In this document: positions 36,015 to 45,686 of the stretch, piece after piece | Position numbering within the stretch: the first letter of the stretch is position 1 | How the letters are laid out: every line of letters starts with the position of its first letter | DNA from: Chloroflexota bacterium | GTDB taxonomy: Bacteria; Chloroflexota; Anaerolineae; Anaerolineales; Anaerolineaceae | DNA length: 50,822 bases | Assembly (NCBI GenBank): GCA_012799995.1 | Contig: JAAZKE010000082.1 | Span: forward strand, 1-50,822 | Direction of reading: 5' to 3' | The notes under the pieces: model-generated | What the model saw: the letters and a program-made list of their open reading frames with translations, nothing else | Told to the model about the DNA's origin: nothing | Database searches by the model: none | Position numbers and translations under genes: made by a program

Positions 36015-37478
36015 TTATTTCACTTTATCAGCGATGGAATTACCATACGCTAACAGCTCTTTCACCATCTCCAGCGATCTGCCCTCACTGTAGACACGCA
36101 ATACCGGTTCTGTTCCGGAAGGACGAATCAACAACCAGGAATCATCAGCAAGGATGTATTTTACGCCATCCTTGGTGCTTACTTCAACTACTTTTTCGCC
36201 ATTCAGTTCTGCTGGGGCATTGTCTGTTAAGAACTTGATCATTTCTGCCTTCGCCACGGGCCGTTTTAGCCGAATATCGGTGCGATCGTAATAAAAAGCT
36301 CCAATCTCATTGGTGAGATCCTCAATCAGTTGACCTAAGGTTCCGCCACTGGCAGCAACCATCTCAGTGATCAACAAGCCCATGATAATGCCATCGCCCT
36401 CGGGAATATGCCCTTTGAAAGAGATGCCACCGGATTCCTCACCGCCAATCAGCACATCGCGCTCCAGCATGTGATCCGAAATATAGTTGAACCCTACCGG
36501 AGTCTCAAACACCTCCAATCCATAATTTCGTCCAAGACAATCGACCATTCTTGTGGTGGACACAGTTCGGATCAGTGCACCGCTTAGTCCACGGTTCTGG
36601 TGCAGGTAGCGAATAGCAAGCGCCAGGATTTTATGCGGGTCAATGAAAGTGCCGCGCTCATCCATTGCACCAATGCGATCAGCATCGCCATCGGTTGCCA
36701 GCCCAAGATTGCCCATGCCGGCAGCAATTGCGCTCGCCAGCGCACCCAGATTACGGTTGATCGGTTCGGGATGAATACCTCCAAAACCAGGGTTCATCTC
36801 GCCTCGGATCTCAGCCACGTCAATGCCGGTTCCCTGAAGCAGATTCCGCATAATTCCATGACCGGAACCATACATCGAATCCACAATTACCCGCAGATCG
36901 TGCGATTCTGCGATCACGTCAAAATTAATCAGGGTACGGATGTGATTGCTGTAATCGATGACCGGGTTAAACATTACGATACGATTCATCGATTTCGCCT
37001 GGTCAAAGTCCATGATGTTCGGTCCGCGCATATTAATTTCATTGTCGTTCATGTACATTTCAACCAGTTTGCATTGCTCTGGCAGAGCGCCACCACCATA
37101 AGGCGCTTTGATCTTCACACCGTTATAGCGAGGCGCATTGTGAGAAGCGGTGATCATTACCCCGCCAATCGCCCCAAAATTCTTGACTGCAAACGAAATT
37201 GCCGGTGTAGGGGCTGCGGATTGGCTCAAATACACTTCCAAACCATTGGCTGCCAGAATCCGCGACACTTCTTTTGCATAGCGATCGGAGAGAAAACGCG
37301 TATCATACCCAACCACAACTCGATTGGGGTTTTCGACACTCTCCAGTTTTGATAAGCTGAGCCAACCTGGAGAGATCACGGCATCCGCGATTGCCTGAGA
37401 CACCATCCGCAAGTTTGCATAGGTAAATGTATCTGAAATAACCGCCCGCCAACCGTCTGTCCCGAATTGTATTGACAT
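36015..37478 (-). CDS. Phosphoglucomutase/phosphomannomutase
   Basis: This 487-residue alpha-D-phosphohexomutase interconverts hexose 1- and 6-phosphates to feed nucleotide-sugar synthesis. All four active-site loops are visible: the phosphoserine loop ITASHNAPRYNG with Ser112, the metal loop DGDADRIG with Asp263, Asp265 and Asp267, the sugar-binding loop GGEESGG (345-351) and the phosphate-binding RPSGTEPVLRVYSEG near the C-terminus. The sequence does not separate glucose from mannose or glucosamine specificity. It is divergent from the acetyltransferase gene. An AGAGGAC precedes the ATG. Confidence 0.92.
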   Translation of the reverse strand: MSIQFGTDGWRAVISDTFTYANLRMVSQAIADAVISPGWLSLSKLESVENPNRVVVGYDTRFLSDRYAKEVSRILAANGLEVYLSQSAAPTPAISFAVKNFGAIGGVMITASHNAPRYNGVKIKAPYGGGALPEQCKLVEMYMNDNEINMRGPNIMDFDQAKSMNRIVMFNPVIDYSNHIRTLINFDVIAESHDLRVIVDSMYGSGHGIMRNLLQGTGIDVAEIRGEMNPGFGGIHPEPINRNLGALASAIAAGMGNLGLATDGDADRIGAMDERGTFIDPHKILALAIRYLHQNRGLSGALIRTVSTTRMVDCLGRNYGLEVFETPVGFNYISDHMLERDVLIGGEESGGISFKGHIPEGDGIIMGLLITEMVAASGGTLGQLIEDLTNEIGAFYYDRTDIRLKRPVAKAEMIKFLTDNAPAELNGEKVVEVSTKDGVKYILADDSWLLIRPSGTEPVLRVYSEGRSLEMVKELLAYGNSIADKVK

Positions 37479-37642
37479 AAAATGTCCTCTTTTTTTCTTT
37501 TGGATGAGTTTTTATAAGAATATATCATGCTTTGTTCATCAACCTGATGGTTGATTTTCGACAGCGGGAATTTTATACTAAAATTGAGCCATCGGAATAT
37601 GACGATTACAGATACTTTAGTATGCAGACAGGATAAGATTTC

Positions 37643-38323
37643 ATGAAAAAACGTATCATCATCTTTGGCGGCGGCGGTCACAGTAAGGTCGTTATTGAAT
37701 TGCTTCGAGTTTTGGGAACCTGGGATATTGCCGGAATCATCGATGATCATTTACCGGAAGGGACGCAGGTGTTGGATGTTCCGGTACTTGGTACCAGCGA
37801 ACTCCTGAACACCCTCCGTAAAGAAGGCATCAATCACGCAGTCAACACATTAGGCGGGATCAATAATTATCAAATTCGCCTGCATGCCTTCGAGAAACTT
37901 GAGTCTTTACACTTTCAGTTCCCCAACCTGATTCATCCATCCGCAGTACTGGAACCCAGCGTAAAGTTAGATAGCGGCATCCAGATTCTTGCCAAAACTT
38001 ATATCAGCAGTGATGTCGAGATCGATTTTGGAACGCTGATCAATGCAGGTGTGATCGTTTCACACGATTGTGTTATCGGACGCTGTGTCAACCTTTCCCC
38101 AGGCGCAATGCTCGGTGGTGAAGTTCATATCGGTAATTACGCTCAGGTCGGAATGGGCACCACGATCAATATGCAGGTAAAGATCGGAAAAGAAGCCCGT
38201 GTCGGCAATGGAGCTACTGTCAAGGGAGATGTACCGCCACGTGGCAGAGTGTTTGCAGGAACAATCTGGCCTTACCGCGAGAACCTTTCACCGGATTCAA
38301 AAACCTTTCGAAAGATCGCCTGA
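37643..38323 (+). CDS. NeuD/PglD-like sugar O/N-acetyltransferase
   Basis: This 226-residue protein has an N-terminal Rossmann-like domain (GGGGHSKVVIELL, residues 9-21) and a left-handed beta-helix of hexapeptide repeats (about 100-195). The catalytic base of the family corresponds to His141 (VSHDCVIG). Family members acetylate amino-sugar nucleotides (PglD) or sialic acid (NeuD). With the DegT aminotransferase two genes downstream it suggests formation of an acetamido sugar (inference). AGGAT lies upstream of the ATG. It is the first gene of the plus-strand run. Confidence 0.88.
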   Translation: MKKRIIIFGGGGHSKVVIELLRVLGTWDIAGIIDDHLPEGTQVLDVPVLGTSELLNTLRKEGINHAVNTLGGINNYQIRLHAFEKLESLHFQFPNLIHPSAVLEPSVKLDSGIQILAKTYISSDVEIDFGTLINAGVIVSHDCVIGRCVNLSPGAMLGGEVHIGNYAQVGMGTTINMQVKIGKEARVGNGATVKGDVPPRGRVFAGTIWPYRENLSPDSKTFRKIA

Positions 38324-38334
38324 AAGATCATTAA

Positions 38335-38766
38335 ATGTTTAAAAAATCCCCAGCCTCCAAAGAAGCCCCTGCTACTCCGGCAGTTGAACGTGTCACATCG
38401 ATCCTCGGACCGGGAATCAACTGGCGCGGCAACCTGCGCGGCAGTGGTGGGATCCGAATTGAGGGGACGTTTGAGGGCGAGATTCAGATCCAGGGGCTGA
38501 TTGTCGTCGGCGAGACTGGCCGCGTAACCTGTAATAATATGCGGGCCAACACCGTTGTTGTCGCAGGGACGGTACGCGGCAATATCACTGCTGAAAAGCT
38601 GGAAATCCGCAGTACCGGTCGGATTTGGGGAGATGTAGTTGTGGTTGGCTTTGCCACGGAAGAGGGTGCATTCCTGCGCGGGCAGGTACGAATGGAAGAT
38701 GCTGTCAACCTCAATCTCAACCCACAACCACCATTTAATCCCAATCCCCCTTATTCAAGTTTTTAG
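38335..38766 (+). CDS. Bactofilin-family cytoskeletal protein
   Basis: This 143-residue bactofilin (DUF583) has a beta-helical core (about 20-115) with repeats such as GNLRGSGGIRIEGTFEGEIQ, VGETGRVTCNNMRANTVVVA and GTVRGNITAEKLEI. It is flanked by a short basic N-terminus and a Pro/Asn-rich C-terminus (NPQPPFNPNPPYSSF). Bactofilins polymerise without nucleotide and recruit envelope enzymes. Its place 11 bp after the acetyltransferase and 9 bp before the aminotransferase gene suggests it scaffolds this polysaccharide pathway (inference). Confidence 0.88.
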   Translation: MFKKSPASKEAPATPAVERVTSILGPGINWRGNLRGSGGIRIEGTFEGEIQIQGLIVVGETGRVTCNNMRANTVVVAGTVRGNITAEKLEIRSTGRIWGDVVVVGFATEEGAFLRGQVRMEDAVNLNLNPQPPFNPNPPYSSF

Positions 38767-38775
38767 GAGCGATCA

Positions 38776-39960
38776 ATGGACTTCTATAAGAAACTGAATG
38801 TGCCTATGTCACAACCAAATATCAGCGATCTTGAAATTGAACTGGTCAATGCCGTTCTGAAATCAGATTCGCTTAGCATGGGCCCCTATCTCCGGGAATT
38901 TGAAGAGCGGATTGCAGAAGTAGCTAATTGTAAACACGCGATTGCGGTCAATTCCGGCACGGCTGGCTTGCATTGCTGCGTACGGGCAGCCGGATGGGGT
39001 GTAGGGCACTATGTGATCACTTCACCGTTTTCGTTTGTCGCTTCAGTCAACGCACTTCTTTATGAGGGAGTCACCCCGATCCTGGTGGATGTAGATCCCC
39101 TGACAGGCAATATCGACCCGGCATTGGTCTCCCAGGCAGCTGAAGATCTGGCATGTCAGGGCGAAGCCTCTCGAAAATGGTTGCCTGAGAAAAATTCTGA
39201 TCCTATGGGAACACTTAAGGGAATCCTGGCTGTGGATGTCTTCGGACAACCGGCTGATTATGATGCCTTGAACGAAACAGCGCGGAAAGCGAATTTGAAA
39301 GTTATTGAAGACTCCTGTGAAGCGATTGGCGCTGCTTACAAAGGAAGGCCCGCTGGAAGTCTGGCAGATTTCGGTGTGTTTGCTTTTTATCCCAATAAAC
39401 AGATGACGACCGGTGAAGGCGGCGTGGTAGTGACCAACGATGCTGATTCTGCGATGATGATTCGCGCCTTACGCAATCAGGGGCGCGCTCCCAGCGATAC
39501 CTGGCTGGACCATACTTATCTGGGGTTCAATTACCGGATGGACGAAATGAGCGCTGCCCTTGGCGTCGCTCAACTGCGACGGTTGCCATCCCTGTTGGAA
39601 GCGCGTTCACAGGTTGCAGACTGGTACGAAGAGGAATTAAAAGATATTCCAGGCATCGAACTGCCTAAAAAAGCAGCGACAACTACGTACACCAGTTGGT
39701 TTGTTTATGTAATTCGGCTGGATCGTTCGATCAACCGCAACGAAGTTATTCGTAAGCTGGATGCACTGGGTATCCCCTCACGTCCATACTTCTCCCCAAT
39801 TCATTTACAGCCATACATGGTAGAAAAATTCGGCTACCGGGCAGGCGACTTTCCAATTGCCGAAGACCTCGGAGCACGCGGGTTGGCGATCCCCTTCTCC
39901 TCGAAACTCAACAGGAATCAGGTTTATCAGGTTGCCTCTGCATTAAGACAGGTGTTATGA
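38776..39960 (+). CDS. DegT/DnrJ/EryC1/StrS-type sugar aminotransferase
   Basis: This 394-residue PLP enzyme of fold type I transfers an amino group to a keto-sugar nucleotide. It has AVNSGTAGLH (57-66), Asp179 in IEDSCEA (pyridine-nitrogen ligand) and the PLP-binding Lys208 in FAFYPNKQMTTGEGG. The C-terminal half has the family YRMDEMSAALGVAQL. It probably makes an amino sugar that the NeuD/PglD-like enzyme acetylates. No 4,6-dehydratase (PglF-like) partner lies in the window. AGGAGC precedes the ATG. It overlaps the next gene by ATGA. Confidence 0.92.
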   Translation: MDFYKKLNVPMSQPNISDLEIELVNAVLKSDSLSMGPYLREFEERIAEVANCKHAIAVNSGTAGLHCCVRAAGWGVGHYVITSPFSFVASVNALLYEGVTPILVDVDPLTGNIDPALVSQAAEDLACQGEASRKWLPEKNSDPMGTLKGILAVDVFGQPADYDALNETARKANLKVIEDSCEAIGAAYKGRPAGSLADFGVFAFYPNKQMTTGEGGVVVTNDADSAMMIRALRNQGRAPSDTWLDHTYLGFNYRMDEMSAALGVAQLRRLPSLLEARSQVADWYEEELKDIPGIELPKKAATTTYTSWFVYVIRLDRSINRNEVIRKLDALGIPSRPYFSPIHLQPYMVEKFGYRAGDFPIAEDLGARGLAIPFSSKLNRNQVYQVASALRQVL

Positions 39961-40889
39961 ACTTCGTTCAACCATCCAAACCAATCCCCGAAAAGAATGA
40001 ATATATCTTTTCACCCAGCCGGACTGCCGGATTGGTTTTGTTGTTTCTGTTGGCATTTGTTTTAATAGCGATTAATTCAGCCTTTTTCTATCTGTTTTCC
40101 CGTCAGCAACCTGGCCCGTTATTCTTTTTAACGTTTATCCTTTCGGTGGGATTTTTAATCCCAGTCGAGATTGTACTGTATCGAATTTACGGGTTGATCG
40201 TCTCCAGATATCAAATCACCCGTAGCGCTATTCAACTCCAATGGGGACTGCGTAGCGAGACAATTCCGCTTTCCGAGGTAAACTGGATTCGCCGCCCGGA
40301 GGAAATGACCATAGAAGTACCCTGGCCGCCCTTACCCATGCCCGGCGCCTATATTGGCAGCGTTCAGACCGCTGACCACAATACGATCGACTTTATGGCG
40401 TCCAATGTAAAAAAGATGCTTTTCGTTGGCACGACTGATCAGATTTACGGAATCTCTCCTGCTGATCCTGAGCAGTTTATTCAGAGTTTCGAACGCATTT
40501 TGCAGATGGGAACGCTTTCGGATGTCGAACGATTGACAATTCGGCCGACGGATTGGATAACTGCGTCTTATGGAAACCGCACCGCAAGATATTCGCTCTT
40601 TTTATCGCTGATTCTGCTTATGTTGCTGTCATTATGGATTGGGTTTCGCATCACTGCAACCGAAACAGTTCAACTAGGGTTTACAGCAGCAGGAACACCT
40701 AATGAGCCAATCCCCGCGAGAAATATCCTGATTTTGCCGGTGCTGGCTGCCGTTTTTTGGCTGGCAAATCTGGTTCTCGGCATTCAATTCTATAAAAGTC
40801 AGTCATTGAGAAAGTGCGCTGAAATTCTGTGGGCAGCTAGCCCTGTTATCCTGTTGAGTTTTCTGATTGCCGGATTTTTAATCATTTAA
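39957..40889 (+). CDS. Membrane protein with a bacterial PH domain
   Basis: This 310-residue protein has two N-terminal helices (about 25-47 and 55-78), a cytoplasmic bacterial PH-like domain (about 80-180, with YQITRSAIQLQWGLRSETIP and LSEVNWIRRPEE), and three further helices (about 205-230, 255-275 and 290-308). The biochemical role is unknown. It is translationally coupled to the aminotransferase (ATGA at 39957-39960), which ties it to the polysaccharide operon. Confidence 0.75.
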   Translation: MNFVQPSKPIPEKNEYIFSPSRTAGLVLLFLLAFVLIAINSAFFYLFSRQQPGPLFFLTFILSVGFLIPVEIVLYRIYGLIVSRYQITRSAIQLQWGLRSETIPLSEVNWIRRPEEMTIEVPWPPLPMPGAYIGSVQTADHNTIDFMASNVKKMLFVGTTDQIYGISPADPEQFIQSFERILQMGTLSDVERLTIRPTDWITASYGNRTARYSLFLSLILLMLLSLWIGFRITATETVQLGFTAAGTPNEPIPARNILILPVLAAVFWLANLVLGIQFYKSQSLRKCAEILWAASPVILLSFLIAGFLII

Positions 40890-40904
40890 GGAAATAAGTA
40901 ACCT

Positions 40905-42488
40905 GTGAAAAAACCTTTTCTGCCCCATACTGTAAAACCTCTGATTCTTTTTTTACTTTTCGTGGGGATTTTTATCTACATCTTTTTCTCATTTGCGAAA
41001 GTCCCTTCAGATTCGGACTTTGCCAGTCTCACGCTGGAAGCGGACGAAATGCTCCGAGGCAACTTCTTCCTGAAAGGCTGGAATTTAACCGGGGCTGCTT
41101 TTACATATACCGAACTTCCTTTTTACATGGCAGGCGTTTTGGTTTTTGGGGTTGATCCAAAAGCTTTCATCCTCGCCAACAGTCTGATGGTGACGCTGAT
41201 TATTTTCTTCGGCTATTTGTTACTGCCCGCAAAACGATCAGGATTGATCGACGGTATCTATTTTGCGCTGACTGCGCTGCCAAGTCATTTTCTGCTCCAC
41301 AGCTTAAGAGCACATGCCGGTATATTCCTTTATTCCTTCATCGGTTATTTTCTTATTAAACGCTTGCAGGAAGATTATTCCGATGGGAAAAGGTCATCGA
41401 AAATGATCTATTTTGGATTTGTCCTCATTCTCACGCTTGGCACTGCCAGCGATGTTTTTATACTGCCAATTTTAGCTATGCCTGTAATCTTGATTTCGCT
41501 CCGGATAATTGTTGCCAATGATTCATTGAAGAAATGGTTTTCCTTGCGATTGATTTTTTATACTGTTATCGGCATTATGCTTGGAATAATCCTCGAAAAA
41601 GGATACCTTGCAATCGGAAGAGCGAATCTCAACGCGCGAACGAATCTGGTAACTTTCAACGCTTTTCCCATGGCCCAATCCAACTTTACGGTCTTCGTTG
41701 AAGGTTTATTGCATATATCCGGCGCTTACGCGCCTGCTGTTAAAATCTTTTCCCTGGCAGGGATCATCCTTTTACTGAAGTTCCTGCTTCTAATCCTTAT
41801 GATTGTGATCCTTTTTATGGATGTAGTTGCTGGTTTCAAACGCCCCAGAACTGATCCATTGAGCTCAATGATAGCGACCGGGATGGTTGTGCTTACCTTT
41901 CTGTTATTAATTGCTCCCTTTCTTCATGGTTTAGAAAATATACGGTATTACTCCTACTTTCCTTTTGCCATGGTCGTCCTGATATGCCGATGGATTCATC
42001 GCAACTGTTTGCTTGACAGTAGAATAATCAACGAACAGGTTTCAATGAAAATTCCGGTAATGGCTGTGGTAGCATTTTTGTTCATCGCTTCTTTTCGACC
42101 CATTAGCATTGCCCGCACACCAACTCCTCAGGATCGGCTGGCAACATATCTGGAAGAAAACGGGTTGACCTATGGCTATGCCGATTTCTGGCATGCAAAT
42201 CATACCGTCGTTTCTTCCAAAGCAGCTGTCAGATTGGCAGCCCTGACATTTGAAGAAATTGATGGTGAAGTCGGGCCTCATCCTTACTATTGGTTCAGTA
42301 AAGATGAGTGGTATGAAGATCCTCGTAGTAATTTTGTCGTGGTTGCTGAAGAGCCCTATCGCGATATGACCGTTGATAATGTCATTCGCTATCTCGGAAT
42401 CCCGAACGATGTAAGAAAAATTGAAGGGTATACGATTCTGATTTATGATCCAGGCCTTTCAGACATGCTTACTGCGAAGAAACCCTGA
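40905..42488 (+). CDS. GT-C-like multi-pass membrane protein
   Basis: This 527-residue protein has about ten helices and a soluble C-terminal part of about 130 residues. After the first helix the acidic motif KVPSDSDFASL (Asp36, Asp38) resembles the catalytic loop of GT-C glycosyltransferases, and FTYTELPFYMAG resembles the following loop region. The start is GTG at 40905 with a distant AAGGAAAT. The function is inferred: a polyprenyl-linked sugar transferase in this locus. No close family was recognised. Confidence 0.65.
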   Translation: MKKPFLPHTVKPLILFLLFVGIFIYIFFSFAKVPSDSDFASLTLEADEMLRGNFFLKGWNLTGAAFTYTELPFYMAGVLVFGVDPKAFILANSLMVTLIIFFGYLLLPAKRSGLIDGIYFALTALPSHFLLHSLRAHAGIFLYSFIGYFLIKRLQEDYSDGKRSSKMIYFGFVLILTLGTASDVFILPILAMPVILISLRIIVANDSLKKWFSLRLIFYTVIGIMLGIILEKGYLAIGRANLNARTNLVTFNAFPMAQSNFTVFVEGLLHISGAYAPAVKIFSLAGIILLLKFLLLILMIVILFMDVVAGFKRPRTDPLSSMIATGMVVLTFLLLIAPFLHGLENIRYYSYFPFAMVVLICRWIHRNCLLDSRIINEQVSMKIPVMAVVAFLFIASFRPISIARTPTPQDRLATYLEENGLTYGYADFWHANHTVVSSKAAVRLAALTFEEIDGEVGPHPYYWFSKDEWYEDPRSNFVVVAEEPYRDMTVDNVIRYLGIPNDVRKIEGYTILIYDPGLSDMLTAKKP

Positions 42489-42505
42489 CGACCGATGGTG
42501 AAAAT

Positions 42506-44557
42506 TTGAAAATCCTTTTCCAGCGTAAACCTCTGATTCTGATCCCGCTTCTGGCAGGGCTATATCTGTTCCTCAGTTATGGTTTGTCAATCTGCAAACT
42601 GGGGATTTATTGGGATGACTGGGTCTATCTCTGGACAAAATTCGAATTGGGATATGATGCCCTGGTTCGCCATTTCAGCTTCAGCCGCCCATTGGCAGGA
42701 CAAATCCAGAATCTGGTGATGAGCCTGACCGGGACATCTACAGTCGCGATTCAGCTCTACGGGCTGATCATGCGCCTGATCTGTTCATCGTTGGTTGGCA
42801 TTTTGGTATACAGGGTATTCTCCAAACAACCGTTTGCAGCGATTGCTGCCGCCTGTCTTTTTTCTATTTACCCCGGCTTCAGCATGCAGCCGATCGCGCT
42901 CAATTTCGGTTTTTCCTATTTGCTGCTCTCGTTGTTGATAATCTCATTCCTTTTCACGTTGAAAGCTGCTGAACAGGCAAACTGTTCTGTTCTTTACAGC
43001 GGAATTGCCCTCGTGCTCACAGCAATTAATCTTTTTGCTTCTGAATATTTCTTTTTACTTGAACTGATCCGTCCACTGCTGCTGTGGTGTTGGTTGGCAA
43101 ACCATAAAATCGACGGAAAAAGTCGGCTGAAAAAGTGCCTGGAAGCTGCAACTCCTTATCTGGTGCTTTTTCTGACAGCGGTGCTTTATCGAATCTTCTT
43201 CAACCGCACTCAGACATTGCACTATGATTTTTCGCTGATTTCCGCGCTGAAAACTGATCCGGTCGGTGCACTCGGAACCTACTTTTCCGCGATTTTCCGC
43301 GATCTTTACTCTGTACTGTTCAGCGCCTGGGCGCTGCCATTTTCGCTGCCAGCTTCCGCCCAACTCGGACAACGAACATATTTTGTTTTTTGGGGTGTCA
43401 TTGTAGCATCTTTACTTGCCGGCATGATTGCTCTTTGGTTAATTCGAGAAGAAAAGGGGGCTTTTCAGGAAAGACAACCCTTACAGCTGATGTTGATCGG
43501 CATCATGGCACTGGTACTGGCAGGGCAGCCTTTCTGGTTGACCGGTTCTTACCTGAATTTTGTTTTCCCCAACAGTCGCTATACACTGCCATTTCTGCTC
43601 GGAATGGCTTTCTTTTTGACTGGGCTTCTTTGGCTGTTGTCGAAATTCCGGTTTGGAAAAATGGCTGCTTCAATCACGATGGCATTGTTGGTCTCTTTCA
43701 GCGTCGGTTATCATTTCCGCGTCGCCAGCGAGTATCGCAGAGACTGGAACCTCACCGGCAGCTTCTTTGAACAGTTGAAATGGCGAATCCCGTCACTGAA
43801 GGAAGAAACAGTGATCATCACCAACGTACTGCCAATCCGATTCAGCACCGATAACTCATTGACAGCCCCGCTAAACTGGATCTACAGCGTGGATTCAGAG
43901 TCAGAATTGATCCCCTACATGCTTTACACCAATACCAAGCGCGCGGAGACGCTCAGTAAATTCAAACCTGGGCAAAAAATCGAACAGGAATACCTGTCAG
44001 CCCGATTCGAAGGCAACACGGAGAACGCCATCAGCCTGTATTTCCAAAATCCGGGCTGCGTACATGTGCTCGACCCGGAAGTGGATGTCTTCAATCAAAC
44101 GTTGCCGCTTATTGACAGAGAAGCCGCTTTGCTCAATAATTACCAACGGATCAACAAGAGCGAGACAGGCACCGAAGTAGTCAAAAAGTTCTTCGGCAGC
44201 AACGACGTCAGGAGTTGGTGCTGGTACTACCAGAAGGCGGATCTGGCACGCCAATTCAAAGATTGGGAAAGCGTTGCACAGCTTGGCGATAAGGCTTTTG
44301 CGCTGGCAGATCATCCCAATGATGCCATAGAGCGCGTACCATTTATCGAAGGCTATGCGCACATGAACCGCTGGGAAGATGCCGCCACCCAATCGAAAGC
44401 AATGCTGAAGATCTCGCCGCTCTATAATGACGTGCTGTGTGCGCTTTGGCAGAGGATTGACCGCGAAACGCCTGATTCAGCGTCCAAGTCAGCCGCCGAT
44501 CAGGAGATCGGTTCGCTGTTGAATTGTGAGTTTTTAACGACCAATGACACAAAGTGA
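42506..44557 (+). CDS. GT-C-like multi-pass membrane protein with helical-repeat C-terminus
   Basis: This 683-residue protein has the first-loop motif GIYWDDWVYLW (WDD at 36-38) and about ten more helices. It has general similarity in layout to the tandem pair at 24794-29264, including YPGFSMQPIALNFGFSYLLL at the position of their conserved loop. The C-terminal 250 residues are soluble and end in TPR-like helices (AFALADHPNDAIERVPFIEG). The start is a TTG at 42506; the nearby ATG and GTG are out of frame. Its end overlaps the GT4 open frame but not the chosen GT4 start. Confidence 0.68.
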   Translation: MKILFQRKPLILIPLLAGLYLFLSYGLSICKLGIYWDDWVYLWTKFELGYDALVRHFSFSRPLAGQIQNLVMSLTGTSTVAIQLYGLIMRLICSSLVGILVYRVFSKQPFAAIAAACLFSIYPGFSMQPIALNFGFSYLLLSLLIISFLFTLKAAEQANCSVLYSGIALVLTAINLFASEYFFLLELIRPLLLWCWLANHKIDGKSRLKKCLEAATPYLVLFLTAVLYRIFFNRTQTLHYDFSLISALKTDPVGALGTYFSAIFRDLYSVLFSAWALPFSLPASAQLGQRTYFVFWGVIVASLLAGMIALWLIREEKGAFQERQPLQLMLIGIMALVLAGQPFWLTGSYLNFVFPNSRYTLPFLLGMAFFLTGLLWLLSKFRFGKMAASITMALLVSFSVGYHFRVASEYRRDWNLTGSFFEQLKWRIPSLKEETVIITNVLPIRFSTDNSLTAPLNWIYSVDSESELIPYMLYTNTKRAETLSKFKPGQKIEQEYLSARFEGNTENAISLYFQNPGCVHVLDPEVDVFNQTLPLIDREAALLNNYQRINKSETGTEVVKKFFGSNDVRSWCWYYQKADLARQFKDWESVAQLGDKAFALADHPNDAIERVPFIEGYAHMNRWEDAATQSKAMLKISPLYNDVLCALWQRIDRETPDSASKSAADQEIGSLLNCEFLTTNDTK

Positions 44558-44567
44558 GCAGGAAACC

Positions 44568-45686
44568 ATGACAGATATGGCACGACAACCCCGGATATTG
44601 ATCGTCTGTCTTACGAGACGGGGCGGATTGCTCCATTTCAATGACTGCCTGACCCAGGAATTGCGCAAAATTTGCCAGCTGAAAGTGATTTCTCTGGCAA
44701 ATGCAGAACACTTCGAGCAATACCGCTTTGATCCGGACATTGATCTGACGCTGGATACCGGCAGAGGAGCCAAAGGGACGCTTTTAAACCTCCTCAACCG
44801 GAAAACCTGGCAATTTTTCTCTCAAACCATCGATTCGTTCAAACCGGATATTGTTCACATTACCTCTGCGCAGGAATGGAACCCTGTACTGGGAGTTTAT
44901 TTCCGCACAATTAAGAAACTTCCCCTCATCTACACGTTACATGACGTCATCCCACATCAGGGCATGCCGATTTACTCGCGTATCACCGAGAGAATATTCA
45001 GGCATCAGCCTGACGGTTACGTGGTATTGACAGAAAAGGGGAAGGAGGTTCTGATTTCAGAGGGAATTCAGGCTGATACGATCCTGGTTGTCCCGCATGG
45101 AACCTACGATTTCTTCACAGATTCAATCAACCCATCTTTGAAATCGCAGCTTGAAATACTGTTTTTTGGAAGAATTGAGCCCTACAAGGGAATTGAAATC
45201 CTGCTGAAAACAGCGCAAAACACCCTCAACCGCCACCCTAACTGGACACTGCACATTGCCGGAGGCGGAAATCTTGAACCCTATCGTAAATACCTCGATC
45301 ATCCTCAGATTCGCGTTTCGAACTTTTTTCTCTCCAATGAAGAAGTCGCAGCCGCAATGCAGACCGCCTCAATCGTGGTGCTGCCTTATCTCTCTGCCAC
45401 CCAGTCCGGCGTAATCCCCATTGCATTTTCGTTCCGAAAACCGGTGATCGCCACCAACGTCGGCGGAATCCCGGATATGATCAGGAATCTTGAGACCGGG
45501 TTGCTCATCCCGCCAGGCAGTATCAGTGCACTTGATTACGCGCTTGAAAAACTGATCGGCGATCCTGCCCTGAGAAGGCAATTGGGCGAAAATGGTTGGA
45601 AATATCAGAAGGAAGAACTTGGCTGGGCATCCATAGCGCGCCGCCACGTGGCGTTTTATCGGAAATTTATCAGGGAGAACGCCTGA
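44568..45686 (+). CDS. Glycosyltransferase family 4
   Basis: This GT-B fold enzyme transfers a sugar from a nucleotide donor with retention. Features are the N-terminal RILIVCLTRRGGLLHFN (acceptor side), HVTSAQEWNPVLG-like residues, YTLHDVIPHQG, LFFGRIEPYKGIEILLK opening the donor domain, and VVLPYLSATQSGVIPIAFSF with KPVIATNVGGIPDMI. The QSG form of the donor loop replaces the common EGFGLVxLE. An ATG at 44544 lies inside the previous gene without a ribosome-binding site; the ATG at 44568 follows CAGGAAACC and is preferred (372 residues). Its stop overlaps the methyltransferase start as TGATG. Confidence 0.9.
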   Translation: MTDMARQPRILIVCLTRRGGLLHFNDCLTQELRKICQLKVISLANAEHFEQYRFDPDIDLTLDTGRGAKGTLLNLLNRKTWQFFSQTIDSFKPDIVHITSAQEWNPVLGVYFRTIKKLPLIYTLHDVIPHQGMPIYSRITERIFRHQPDGYVVLTEKGKEVLISEGIQADTILVVPHGTYDFFTDSINPSLKSQLEILFFGRIEPYKGIEILLKTAQNTLNRHPNWTLHIAGGGNLEPYRKYLDHPQIRVSNFFLSNEEVAAAMQTASIVVLPYLSATQSGVIPIAFSFRKPVIATNVGGIPDMIRNLETGLLIPPGSISALDYALEKLIGDPALRRQLGENGWKYQKEELGWASIARRHVAFYRKFIRENA

